Part shown: positions 34,085 to 42,068 of the stretch, in pieces
Position numbering within the stretch: the stretch's first letter is position 1
Layout: every line of letters begins with the position of its first letter
Source of the DNA: Nocardia exalbida NBRC 100660
GTDB lineage: Bacteria; Actinomycetota; Actinomycetes; Mycobacteriales; Mycobacteriaceae
Direction of reading: 5' to 3'
Assembly (NCBI RefSeq): GCF_000308575.1
Contig: NZ_BAFZ01000061.1
Location: 231,827-295,826, forward strand
Length of the DNA stretch: 64,000 nt
Made by a program: the position numbers and the translations under genes
Notes under the pieces: generated by a model
Told to the model about the DNA's origin: nothing
Seen by the model: the letters and a program-made list of their open reading frames with translations, nothing else
Databases searched by the model: none

Positions 34085-34903
34085 GTGAAGAACTTCGAGG
34101 GCACAACCGCCGTGATCACCGGCGCGGGCGCGGGCATCGGACGGGCACTGGCGATCGAACTCGCCCGCCGCGGCGCCCACCTGGCACTGTCGGGCCGCAA
34201 CGTGGACAACGTCGCCGAGACCGCCGCGCTGTGCGGCAAGGAGGGTGCGCAAGCCCGCGCCTACAAGCTGGATGTGACCGACCGGGATGCGGTCTATCGC
34301 CACGCCGACGAGGTGGCGGAGGACTTCGGCCGGATCAATCTGGTCGTCAACAACGCCGGAGTCTCGCTCACCGCGAACGTGGAGGAACTCGGCTGGGCGG
34401 ACTTCGAATGGATCGTCGGCATCAACTTCTGGGGCGTCGCCTACGGCACCAAGGCGTTCCTGCCCCACGTCATCGCCTCCGGTGACGGGCACATCGCCAA
34501 CGTGTCGAGCATGTTCGGCCTGGCCGCGTGCCCGAGCCAAGGAGCCTACAGCGCCACGAAATTCGCCATCCGCGCCTTCACCGACGCGCTACGGCAGGAG
34601 ATGAACATCGCCGGTCACGCGGTGGGCGTCAGCAGCGTGCACCCCGGCATGATCAAGACCGAGATCGCCTGGAAGGCGCGCGCGGGTGGCGATCGCGACC
34701 GCGACGCCCTGGCCGCCAACTTCGACCGCCTGGCCAAGACGACCCCCGAGCACGCCGCCCGCGTCATCGTCAACGGCATCCGCAAGAACAAGGCGAAGAT
34801 CTTGATCGGCACCGACGCCCACGTGATCGACTGGCTGCCCAGGATTTTCGGCGCGGGCTACCAGAAGATCCTCACCGCTCAGATGAAGAACGAAGTCGCC
34901 TGA
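34085..34903 (+). CDS. Short-chain dehydrogenase/reductase
   Basis: The 272-residue SDR has TGAGAGIGRALAIELARRGAHLALSGRN (about 12-39), VNNAGVSLTANVEEL, NVSSMFGLAACPSQGAYSATK, where Ser, Tyr and Lys form the catalytic set, and SVHPGMIKTEI. The Arg after strand 2 (SGRN) points to NADPH preference, unlike the neighbouring NAD-type SDRs. The longer C-terminus (VIDWLPRIFGAGYQKIL) resembles mycobacterial membrane-associated SDRs acting on lipids. GTG 34085 begins the family N-terminus. It is probably the last gene of the KstD operon; the island of small genes starts 70 bases later. Confidence 0.88.
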   Translation: MKNFEGTTAVITGAGAGIGRALAIELARRGAHLALSGRNVDNVAETAALCGKEGAQARAYKLDVTDRDAVYRHADEVAEDFGRINLVVNNAGVSLTANVEELGWADFEWIVGINFWGVAYGTKAFLPHVIASGDGHIANVSSMFGLAACPSQGAYSATKFAIRAFTDALRQEMNIAGHAVGVSSVHPGMIKTEIAWKARAGGDRDRDALAANFDRLAKTTPEHAARVIVNGIRKNKAKILIGTDAHVIDWLPRIFGAGYQKILTAQMKNEVA

Positions 34904-34974
34904 GCTTATCGTCAGAGCGCGGCCGCGAAATTCGGTCGGGCGATAGCTGAGGACCACACGTGCGGCGCCGTTAC

Positions 34975-35184
34975 TCAACCGCCCTCCTCGATGAGTAACA
35001 GATATGCCGACTCGAGGTGCACGATGCACTCGTCTGGGCGGTGAAGGCGGTGGATGTACCGAAGCTCTTGAGCGCGTTCGACAGTCAGCTCCAATAAATG
35101 CACCTGACACATGAACTCGGCGAGCATGCCGTCGGCTCGGACAAAAGTTCTGTGATGCGGAGGATCTGGCGATGTCAAGGACAC
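34975..35184 (-). CDS. Small hypothetical protein
   Basis: A 69-residue frame. The core AEFMCQVHLLELTVERAQELRYIHRLHRPDECIVHLESAYLLL looks like two amphipathic helices with His and Cys residues. The GTG at 35184 lacks a good ribosome site, and the ATG at 35127 is an alternative start. It is third in a row of three small reverse genes with 24 bases before it. Base composition is visibly less GC rich than the steroid genes. No family is recognised. Confidence 0.45.
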   Translation of the reverse strand: MSLTSPDPPHHRTFVRADGMLAEFMCQVHLLELTVERAQELRYIHRLHRPDECIVHLESAYLLLIEEGG

Positions 35185-35208
35185 TCCTGCTTGGACGCGG
35201 AACAGAGG

Positions 35209-35412
35209 TCAGTCCCACAGTTCGGCGCACGGGAGCGTCGGTAGGTCGATACTCACGTCGTCGTCGACCGTGACAACGAGCTCTGGAAAGCTCCGTGCCA
35301 GTGCGTCCGCGACGCTCTGCGCTTGTTCGGCACCGGCCTGATAGTCGAGGGTCAGAGCACCGACCTCGATGTGGATATGGCGGATTCGCCGGGACGCGCG
35401 AAGGGGTGGCAC
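35209..35412 (-). CDS. Small hypothetical protein
   Basis: A 67-residue frame beginning with GTG 35412. The middle IRHIHIEVGALTLDYQAGAEQAQSVADALARSFPELVVTVDDDV alternates strand and helix like a small alpha/beta domain. It starts six bases after the stop of the gene at 35419, which suggests an operon. No known domain is visible and no ribosome site stands out. Confidence 0.45.
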   Translation of the reverse strand: MPPLRASRRIRHIHIEVGALTLDYQAGAEQAQSVADALARSFPELVVTVDDDVSIDLPTLPCAELWD

Positions 35413-35418
35413 GGCGGA

Positions 35419-35634
35419 TCACTGCGGTTTGTCGACGGAAGGGACAACGCGCCCGGCTGCGGCCAGCGCTCGCAGCCCGGCGGCCTTGCGTGGACATTTC
35501 TCCGCTCGACAAGCTACGTGACACTGCATGTGCGTATGCGCCTGGTCGATCGTAAAGGGCTGTGCAGGTTTCGGATGAGCGCCGGGCGTAGTCGTGATGG
35601 CGAGTTGATGGATCGCGAGAGCCGCGTAAGGCAT
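35419..35634 (-). CDS. Small CPRK-motif hypothetical protein
   Basis: The C-terminal half, with CHVACRAEKCPRKAAGLRAL and then AGRVVPSVDKP, resembles short actinobacterial proteins that share a Cys-x-x-x-x-x-x-Cys-Pro-Arg-Lys pattern followed by AG(R/K)xVPD. The start is uncertain; ATG 35634 gives 71 residues and ATG 35664 gives 81, while the open frame continues to 35769. The two cysteines could bind a metal or form a disulfide. It would be the first gene of the small reverse operon. The family call is from memory of similar proteins. Confidence 0.45.
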   Translation of the reverse strand: MPYAALAIHQLAITTTPGAHPKPAQPFTIDQAHTHMQCHVACRAEKCPRKAAGLRALAAAGRVVPSVDKPQ

Positions 35635-35881
35635 TGGGTGAGCGCTTTCTCTGCGGAACAACATTGATCGGTGAGGGGCCGCCGGCACCAAGGGCTTTCG
35701 CCACCTACCCCGGCTCACCGGGGCCGGTGCACCGTTCACGAGGTACGGCGTCTGCTTGGTACCGGGCACCGGAATAACCGTGCCTGCGAGCAGTTGCCGC
35801 GCACGACCGCGTAATGGTCGGGTAACGTTCGCCTAGTGTGCGCGTTTTCCCAGTTCAGGTAGCGAATCGTAAGGTGGGGGA

Positions 35882-36034
35882 ATGGTCAGAGGGCGGGCGT
35901 GGACCGGCTTTGAAGCGGTGGCACTGCAAGAAGCTATGCGGCGATCGGTTCGGGACTTCGCCGCATTGCTAGGACTGGAGACGACAACCGTCAACAACTG
36001 GCGGACCGGCCTCAGTTCTGTTATGCGCCAGTGA
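35882..36034 (+). pseudogene. Truncated XRE helix-turn-helix regulator
   Basis: Starting at ATG 35882 the sequence reads MVRGRAWTGFEAVALQEAMR, then SVRDFAALLGLETTTVNNWRTGLSSV. This is the N-terminal helix-turn-helix of a common actinobacterial XRE regulator. Intact members continue with about 50 more residues. Here the frame ends after MRQ at 36034. The break falls where a 2'-5' RNA ligase-like segment begins in another frame, so a deletion seems to have joined two genes. The DNA-binding helix is intact, so a short peptide could still be made. Confidence 0.6.
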
Positions 36035-36243
36035 AAGACTCTCTGTCCGTACCTCATATAACGATCGCGTATCCACTCTTCGAGGGGCTCTCGGCGGAGT
36101 CTGCTGCTATCGCGATGGAATCGAAAGCGACGATCGAAGGGGTCGCTATGACGGTTACAGAGGCGGTGATAGTGGCTTTGGAACGCCATGAGCACTCGTA
36201 CTCGTGGACTGTTGCGGCGGAAGTCCCGCTGACTGGTAGGTAG
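36031..36243 (+). pseudogene. C-terminal remnant of a 2'-5' RNA ligase/LigT-like protein
   Basis: The reading VPHITIAYPLFEGLS, then VTEAVIVALERHEHSYSWTVAAEVPL has the second HxT motif (HIT) and the end of the 2H phosphoesterase fold of actinobacterial 2'-5' RNA ligase family proteins. The N-terminal half with the first HxT motif is missing. The frame is entered directly from the truncated XRE gene, so this is a gene fragment left by deletion. The assignment rests on motif shape only. Confidence 0.5.
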
Positions 36244-36279
36244 AACCTGCTGGCTACCGCACATTGATGGAGGAGCACT

Positions 36280-36674
36280 GTGAGCAACGACAACGATCAC
36301 GGCGGCAAGGTCTTCCGCGAAGCCTGGATTTCCGGCGTCACCACCCACTACCCAGGTACGCCGAAGGACAGTTACATCACGCCCTGGGAGGACACGCCGG
36401 ATCGGGAGCGCGCGAGTGCGGCGGCGGTCTACGGTCAGGTGGTCGACTTCATCGAACGCACACAGAACGCGGCGGCTCGCCTGAGTCCGGAGCTGAAGGG
36501 GCAGTTTGTCGCAATCTGCTGGATCGGGCAGATCTGGCGCGGATACCGGATCCGAAGCCTGGCTATATCGCGCCCTGGGACCAGTTGCCCGAATGGCAGC
36601 AGAAGACCGATATCGGAATTTTCGAGGCAATCGAGCGCCGAGTGGAAGCCTTCGAGTCCCCCGCCGCCTTATAG
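36280..36674 (+). pseudogene. Frameshifted hypothetical protein
   Basis: GTG 36280 follows GGAGGAG and begins a protein with TTHYPGTPKDSYITPWEDTPDRERASAAAVYGQ split over its first 50 residues and GQFVAICWIGQIW near 75-85. At about 36543 the sense jumps to the next frame, which reads IPDPKPGYIAPWDQLPEWQQ and KTDIGIFEAIERR to TAG 36674. One missing base would explain it; restored, the protein has 131 residues. The two PGTPKDSYITPWED- and PKPGYIAPWDQ-like parts look like an internal repeat. Function is unknown. The lesion may be real decay or a sequencing error. Confidence 0.6.
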
Positions 36675-36722
36675 GCATATCGAACGGGCGTCCCCGTGGC
36701 CTGAGCGCTTGCCTTGAAGTAT

Positions 36723-38312
36723 TCAGGATTGGGCCTCCTGTGAGCGCAGGACGCGTTTGAGGACCTTGCCACTGGTGTTTCGAGGTAGGGCCGCTACGAC
36801 CTCGATCCGACGCGGGGTCTTGTATCCGGCGATACGGGTGCGGGCCCAGGCGATTATCTCTGTGGGCTCGATCTGGGAGATGCCGTGGGGGACGATGAAG
36901 GCGCGTCCTACTTCACCGAGGCGAGCGTCAGGGACGCCGACCACTGCGGCCTCGGCTATGTCGGGGTGCGCGAGGAGAATTCGCTCGATTTCAGCGGGAT
37001 AGACATTGAAACCGCCGACGGTGAACATGTCCGCTTTGCGGTCGGTGATCCGTAGGTAGCCGTCGGCGTCCAGGGTTCCGATGTCGCCGGTGTGCAACCA
37101 GCCACCTGAATCGATGACGGCCGCCGTTGCTTCGGCGTCGTCGAGGTAGCCGTGCATCACGTGGGGACCATGAACCATGATCTGGCCGGGCGCACCGACC
37201 GGCATGGGCTGTCCGGAATCGCTCACGACGCGAATCCGCCTACCCGGCAGAGCTTTACCTACGGTATCCGCGATGAGGTGTGCGGGTTCATCTGGTGAGC
37301 AGACCGTGGCCACGCCGGTCGATTCGGTCAGACCGTATCCGGTGAAGAGCTTTTCGATAGCCAGGTCGCGGCGGATGCGCTCCACCAACCCGGCCGGCAC
37401 ACTCGAACCACCCGTACCCGCCAGACGTAGCGAACGCAGATCATGGGCTGTGCGCCGATCGTGGGTGAGCAGGTCGTGGAACACGGTCGGAGGCCCCGTC
37501 AGCACGGTGATCCGCTCGCGCTCGATGACGCTGAACACCCCTTCCGGATCGAATCGGTCCATCGGCACCATGGTGGCGCCGCGTAAGAGGCACGCGACTA
37601 TCCCCGCCTTGTAGCCGAAGGTCTGGGAGAACGGGTTGACCAGTAGATATCTGTCGTCGGCGGACAAAGTGACCGCGTCGGCCCAGCGGGTGAAGGTCTC
37701 GATCGTCTGCCGATGGGTGGTGGGCACGCCTTTCGGCACACCCGTGGTGCCGGACGTGAACAGGATGTCGGAGATCGATTCCGGGTCCACGGACGAACTC
37801 CGCGCCTCGGCCGCCGCGATGGGTACTTTGTCGCCGGGGGCGAGGAACCGAGGCCACGAGAGATCATCGGCCTCAGCGGTGTCGTCGAGCTTCACGGTGG
37901 TCCGCAGCTCCGGCAACGCACGTCCCGACTTCCGCAGCATTCCCGCGTAGTCGTTGCCGAGGAAATCGGTCACGGTGAGCAGCATGCTGCACCGGCTGCG
38001 GGCGAGGATGTCGGCGGCCTCCGGACCGCGCAACCGCGTGTTGATCGGGACGAGCGTCGCGCCCGCACCGAGGACGCCGAGCGCGGCGATCACCCATCGC
38101 GCGGTGTTGGGCGCCCAGATCGCCACCCGGTCGCCGGGCGCCACCGATCGCGACAGCACCGCCTGCGTGACGCGCCGTGCCGCCACGGCGAGTTCGGCGT
38201 AAGTGAGCGGGCCTCCCGGCCCTGTCACCGCGATCCGCGCGCCGTCGCGCCGTGCCCGATCGGCCAGCACCGCGGGAATCGTCGCGAGCCCATCTGCGCG
38301 CCGTCGATCCAT
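36723..38312 (-). CDS. Acyl-CoA synthetase, FadD3-like
   Basis: This ANL ligase has about 529 residues from ATG 38312. Motifs: DILFTSGTTGVPKGVPTTH (about 184-202), NPFSQTFGYKAGIVACLLRGATMVP, FTGYGLTESTGVATV, HTGDIGTLDADGYLRITDRKADMFTVGGFNVYPAEIE split over the C-terminal domain, and the catalytic Lys in TSGKVLKR. The pattern resembles FadD3 (3aalpha-H-4alpha(3'-propanoate)-hexahydroindanedione, HIP, CoA ligase) and FadD17/19-type steroid-acid ligases. With KstD, Ksh and Hsa genes around it, activation of a steroid-derived acid is a fair inference, but a different acid is possible. It is divergent from the PPDK-like gene. Confidence 0.82.
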   Translation of the reverse strand: MDRRRADGLATIPAVLADRARRDGARIAVTGPGGPLTYAELAVAARRVTQAVLSRSVAPGDRVAIWAPNTARWVIAALGVLGAGATLVPINTRLRGPEAADILARSRCSMLLTVTDFLGNDYAGMLRKSGRALPELRTTVKLDDTAEADDLSWPRFLAPGDKVPIAAAEARSSSVDPESISDILFTSGTTGVPKGVPTTHRQTIETFTRWADAVTLSADDRYLLVNPFSQTFGYKAGIVACLLRGATMVPMDRFDPEGVFSVIERERITVLTGPPTVFHDLLTHDRRTAHDLRSLRLAGTGGSSVPAGLVERIRRDLAIEKLFTGYGLTESTGVATVCSPDEPAHLIADTVGKALPGRRIRVVSDSGQPMPVGAPGQIMVHGPHVMHGYLDDAEATAAVIDSGGWLHTGDIGTLDADGYLRITDRKADMFTVGGFNVYPAEIERILLAHPDIAEAAVVGVPDARLGEVGRAFIVPHGISQIEPTEIIAWARTRIAGYKTPRRIEVVAALPRNTSGKVLKRVLRSQEAQS

Positions 38313-38587
38313 GCCGCGATGGTGCCGCACCCGCCGCATCAGCCGGTCCGATCAGCGCCACATATCCCGCTGACCGGGAACGTCCTCCCGCGCAATGCCC
38401 GCACCCGCCACGGACGCCGGTTTCCGACGTCTCGATCCTGCTCAGCGGGACCGCGAGTACGGCCGATGATGGGCGGCACGGCAGGCTCGAACAGAGCTAC
38501 AGGTGAGCGCGCCGCGGTTCGCGCCCGGTCGGGTGCACGAGGTATCGCACCGAGGCGCGGAATGCGCAGTGATCGCAAAGGAGTGAC

Positions 38588-40750
38588 ATGACCGCCGGAG
38601 CAGAGCTAGCGGAGCGAAACGACGAGGCAGCGGGCGCGGCGCCGGTCGTCGAACTCGACGGCGCCTGCGCGCTGTCGCGGGAAAGCATCGGCGGGAAAGC
38701 ATGGAGCGTCAACCGCATGCGCGCGCTGGGTCTTCCGGTGCCGCCCGCCTTCGTGATCACCATCGAGGGCTGGGCCGACTTCTCGGCGCGCGGGGTGATC
38801 GGCGAGGACATCTGGCGGGCGGTTCGGGCCGGAATCGCCACCTTGGAGCGCGGCACCGGACGGGTCTTCGGGTCCGGCGCCCGGCCGCTGCTGGTGTCGG
38901 TCCGTTCGGGCGCCGCGGTGAGCATGCCGGGCATGATGGACACGGTGCTGAACCTCGGCATGAACGAGGCGGTCGCGGCAGCGCTGGCGGCGGAGACCGG
39001 GAACCCGGACTACGCGGTCGACACCCGGGAACGGTTTCGCACCCAGTATCGCGAAACCGTGCTGGGCGACCCGGCCGGTGCGGTACCCGAGAATCCCTGG
39101 GAGCAGCTGCGGGCGGCCATCAGCGCGGTGTTCCGGTCCTGGGATTCGCCTCGCGCGCAGACGTATCGGCGCAATCGCGGCGTGTCCGGAACGCTGGGCA
39201 CCGCGGTGACGGTGCAAGCCATGGTCTTCGGCAATCTCGACGAGAAATCCGGCACCGGTGTGTTGTTCAGCCGCAACCCGAACACGGGTGAGCGCGCGGT
39301 GTTCGGCGAATGGCTCGTCGGCGGGCAAGGTGAGGACGTGGTGTCCGGCCGGACCACACCGCGACCGCTCGACGAGCTGGCCACCCTGTTGCCGCAGGTG
39401 CACAGCCGGCTCGTCGCGGCGGCCGGCCTGCTGGAACGCGATGGCCGCGATATCCAGGACATCGAATTCACCGTCGAATCCGGCGCCCTGTGGCTGTTGC
39501 AGTCCCGCCCCGCCAAGCGCTCGGCGCGCGCGGCTGTGCGGGCCGCGGTGGCCATGACAGACGAGGGCCTGATCGGCGCGGAGGAGGCGCTGGCCCGGGT
39601 CACCGCCGATCAGGTGCGTGCCGTGCTGCGCCCGGCGAGCGGCGAGTACACGGGGACGCCGCTGGCACGCGGCGAATCAGCCTGTCCCGGATTGGCGGCG
39701 GGTGTCGTCGTCAGCGATCCGCACGAGGCGGAGCGCCGCGCGGAGGCAGGCGAGGACGTGATTCTGGTGCGCCCGACCACCAGCCCCGACGACCTGCACG
39801 GCATGATCGCCGCCCGGGCGATCGTCACCGAACTGGGCGGTGTCACCTCGCACGCCGCGCTGGTCGGCCGCGAGATCGGCAGGCCGTGTGTGGTCGGCTG
39901 CGGTCCGGGCGTCGTCGCGGCGCTGACCGGCCGGATGGTGACCGTGGACGGCGGCGCGGGCACGGTGTGGCCGGGTCGAGTCGAAGGCAAACCCGTCGAC
40001 GGGATCACCCTCGCGGACGTCGGCCGGTTGGCAGGCTGGGCGGGCACCGACATCGACGGGTTCGCGGCGTGGTTGGACGCGCGCGCGGCCGACGCCTCGG
40101 CAGAGGTGACCGTGGCACTCCCGCCGGCGGTGACGCAGGTCGCCGACCTCGATCTGCTGCGGCTGATCGGGATCAAAGGCCGGGCCGCCCACGACGCGCT
40201 CGCCGCAGGCACAGGCGCGTCGGCCGAGGCCGTCGCCGCCCGATGCGAGGAACTCGTGACCGAGGGCTGGTGCGTCGCGACGCCGATCGGCGTGCGTCTC
40301 ACCCCCGAGGGCAGACAGCACCTCGACGGTTTGCTGGCGACGGAACGACGAGCGGTGGACCGCGCCGCGATCGCCTCGGTCTACGCCGAATTCTGTGCTT
40401 TCAACGGCACTCTGAAAGAGATCGTGACCGCGTGGCAGATGAAGGATCCGGCCACCGTCAACGACCACGCCGACGCCGAGTACGACGGCGCGGTCCTGAC
40501 CCGGCTGACCGAACTGCACCGCGGCGTGCAACCGCTACTGCGGCGGATCGGCGATGTCGCACCGCGGCTGGCACGGTATTCCGGCCGGTTCGCGCACGCG
40601 ATCGAGCGGATCGCGGCCGGCGACCACTCCTGGGTCGCCCGGCCCGTGCTGGACAGCTACCACACCGTGTGGTTCGAGCTGCACGAGGACCTGATCGGAC
40701 TGTGCGGCCTGAGCCGCGCCGACGAGGCGGCGGCCGGCCGTGCCCACTGA
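38588..40750 (+). CDS. PPDK-like protein: ATP-grasp plus phosphohistidine domain
   Basis: The 720-residue protein starts like pyruvate, phosphate dikinase. GGKAWSVNRMRALGLPVPPAFVITIEG (about 35-61) and SVRSGAAVSMPGMMDTVLNLGMN (about 103-125) form the nucleotide-binding domain, with QAMVFGNLDEKSGTGVLFSRNPNTGE split over about 213-238. The mobile domain has GGVTSHAALVGREIGRPCVVG with the phosphorylated His at 422. The C-terminal pyruvate/PEP barrel of true PPDK is missing. Instead about 200 helical residues follow, including a winged-helix-like segment around LTPEGRQHLDGLL. Related short proteins include mycobacterial Rv1127c. It may phosphorylate its own His from ATP and hand the phosphate to another protein or substrate. 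GGAG before ATG 38588 supports the start. Confidence 0.82.
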   Translation: MTAGAELAERNDEAAGAAPVVELDGACALSRESIGGKAWSVNRMRALGLPVPPAFVITIEGWADFSARGVIGEDIWRAVRAGIATLERGTGRVFGSGARPLLVSVRSGAAVSMPGMMDTVLNLGMNEAVAAALAAETGNPDYAVDTRERFRTQYRETVLGDPAGAVPENPWEQLRAAISAVFRSWDSPRAQTYRRNRGVSGTLGTAVTVQAMVFGNLDEKSGTGVLFSRNPNTGERAVFGEWLVGGQGEDVVSGRTTPRPLDELATLLPQVHSRLVAAAGLLERDGRDIQDIEFTVESGALWLLQSRPAKRSARAAVRAAVAMTDEGLIGAEEALARVTADQVRAVLRPASGEYTGTPLARGESACPGLAAGVVVSDPHEAERRAEAGEDVILVRPTTSPDDLHGMIAARAIVTELGGVTSHAALVGREIGRPCVVGCGPGVVAALTGRMVTVDGGAGTVWPGRVEGKPVDGITLADVGRLAGWAGTDIDGFAAWLDARAADASAEVTVALPPAVTQVADLDLLRLIGIKGRAAHDALAAGTGASAEAVAARCEELVTEGWCVATPIGVRLTPEGRQHLDGLLATERRAVDRAAIASVYAEFCAFNGTLKEIVTAWQMKDPATVNDHADAEYDGAVLTRLTELHRGVQPLLRRIGDVAPRLARYSGRFAHAIERIAAGDHSWVARPVLDSYHTVWFELHEDLIGLCGLSRADEAAAGRAH

Positions 40751-41525
40751 CCTCGCGGGCGAATCCACCGTGCCCGGTGACCGGTGGGTGGAGTTCGCCC
40801 AGATCGACAACGTACGCGACCTGGGCGGGCTACCCGTGCAAGGCGGCGGCACCACCCGCTTCGGGGTGGTCTACCGTTCCAGCACGCCGCAGAACCTCAC
40901 CGAAGCCGATATGGCGAAACTGCTCGGCCCGATCGGTCTGCGAACACTGATCGATCTGCGGCTGCCCGACGAAGTCGAGCGCGAGGGCTACGGACTGCTG
41001 GCCACCGCCGACCTGCGGCGGGTCTGCCTGCCGGTGCGCAAGTCGCCGCAATCCTCGCTGGCGGCACGGGATCTGGTGCCGGACTCCAGCCGGGTCGATC
41101 TGGTGGACCTGTACGACAAGCTGCTGGCGGGCAGTGCCGACTCCATCGTCGCTGCCGTGCGGCTGGTCGTCGACGCGGGCCGTCACTCGGTGCTGTTCCA
41201 TTGTGCCGCGGGCAAAGACCGCACCGGCCTGCTCGCCGCGGTGCTCCTGGACGCGGTCGGCGCGGCGCCGGAGGCGATCGCGGCGGACTACGCGCTGACC
41301 GGTGAACGCATGCACCGGGTTCGCGACCGGCTCGACGCGCTCCCGTCCTACGCGGGACTGCCCCCGGTCAGCACCGGCATTCTCGGGGTAGAGGCCGAGG
41401 TGATGCGGCGTTTCCTGGCGAACCTGTCCGCCGACCACGGTGGCGCCGCCGAATGGTTGCTGACCAGCGGGTTGACCACCGTGGAGTTGGCGCGACTGCG
41501 CGAGGTGCTGATCGCGCCGGAATAG
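40740..41525 (+). CDS. Tyrosine/serine phosphatase, PtpB type (cytosolic)
   Basis: The 261-residue phosphatase has the Y_phosphatase3 layout: FAQIDNVRDLGGLPVQGGG, VVYRSSTPQNLTEAD, TLIDLRLPDEVEREG, and the active site HCAAGKDRTGLLAAVLLDAVG with Cys155, Asp160 and Arg161. M. tuberculosis PtpB has the same Cys-x-x-Gly-Lys-Asp-Arg loop and acts on phosphotyrosine, phosphoserine and phosphoinositides. No signal peptide is visible. GTG 40740 overlaps the end of the PPDK-like gene by eleven bases, so the two are co-translated. This links the phosphatase to the phosphohistidine protein and may mean it reverses its reaction (inference). Confidence 0.88.
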   Translation: MPTDLAGESTVPGDRWVEFAQIDNVRDLGGLPVQGGGTTRFGVVYRSSTPQNLTEADMAKLLGPIGLRTLIDLRLPDEVEREGYGLLATADLRRVCLPVRKSPQSSLAARDLVPDSSRVDLVDLYDKLLAGSADSIVAAVRLVVDAGRHSVLFHCAAGKDRTGLLAAVLLDAVGAAPEAIAADYALTGERMHRVRDRLDALPSYAGLPPVSTGILGVEAEVMRRFLANLSADHGGAAEWLLTSGLTTVELARLREVLIAPE

Positions 41526-42068
41526 GGGCGTGGGTCGGAGAGCGGCCGTCATCGGGCCCGGCTGGAGCATCCGGGTGATATGGCGGTCCGTCGGCTCGAT
41601 GGCGACAGCGTCGCCGAAACCGAACCGCGAACTCGCCCCGCCCTCGGCGGTCGACGCATCTTCGGCGCCGGAATCGCGTAGGAGATCAATGAAGTCGGAC
41701 TTCTAGCGCTGCCCGGGTCTTCGGCGGGCATTCGGTCGAAGGCCGCTGGGCGGGCAAGCGCACCGCGGTGAGGGGCGCGACTCGTTCGCCGCGTCGGCGG
41801 CGGCCCACACGATGACAGCACCTCGCGCGCTTCAGTGGAGGCAACCGCACTCGCATGCCATTGGCGGGGCGATCATCGATCACCGGTTCGAGTCGCGAGC
41901 ATCGGTGCGGCCGGTGACCGCGGCCGTGTCCCGGAACCACCGAGCGGGTGCCTGACCGCGGCCCGGTTCGTCGCCGATCCGCTGCACCCCGGCGAGCGGA
42001 TGTACCGGACCGGCGACCTGGTGCGGGCCGGGGGACCCACGATCCACCCGACCCGCCGACGTCCGTGA
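41526..42068. other. 543-base gap with gene debris
   Basis: No complete gene is seen between the two phosphatase genes. Several short frames on both strands lack ribosome sites. The only recognisable coding sequence is a scrap of adenylation domain at 41946-42026. The rest looks like decayed sequence. Confidence 0.55.
41946..42026 (+). pseudogene. Relic of an NRPS adenylation domain
   Basis: Twenty-seven codons read GCLTAARFVADPLHPGERMY, followed by RTGDLVR. This is the region leading to core motif A7 (Y-R-T-G-D-L) of nonribosomal peptide synthetase adenylation domains, where TAARFVADPF...G.RMYRTGDLVR is typical. The surrounding frame (41835-42068) has nothing else of an A domain. It is a short remnant of a lost synthetase or an inserted fragment. 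Confidence 0.6.

Noticed and set aside
36535..36550. Programmed ribosomal frameshift in the gene at 36280
   Set aside because: No slippery heptamer or downstream pseudoknot is apparent, and the neighbouring genes are decayed too, so mutation or sequencing error is simpler.
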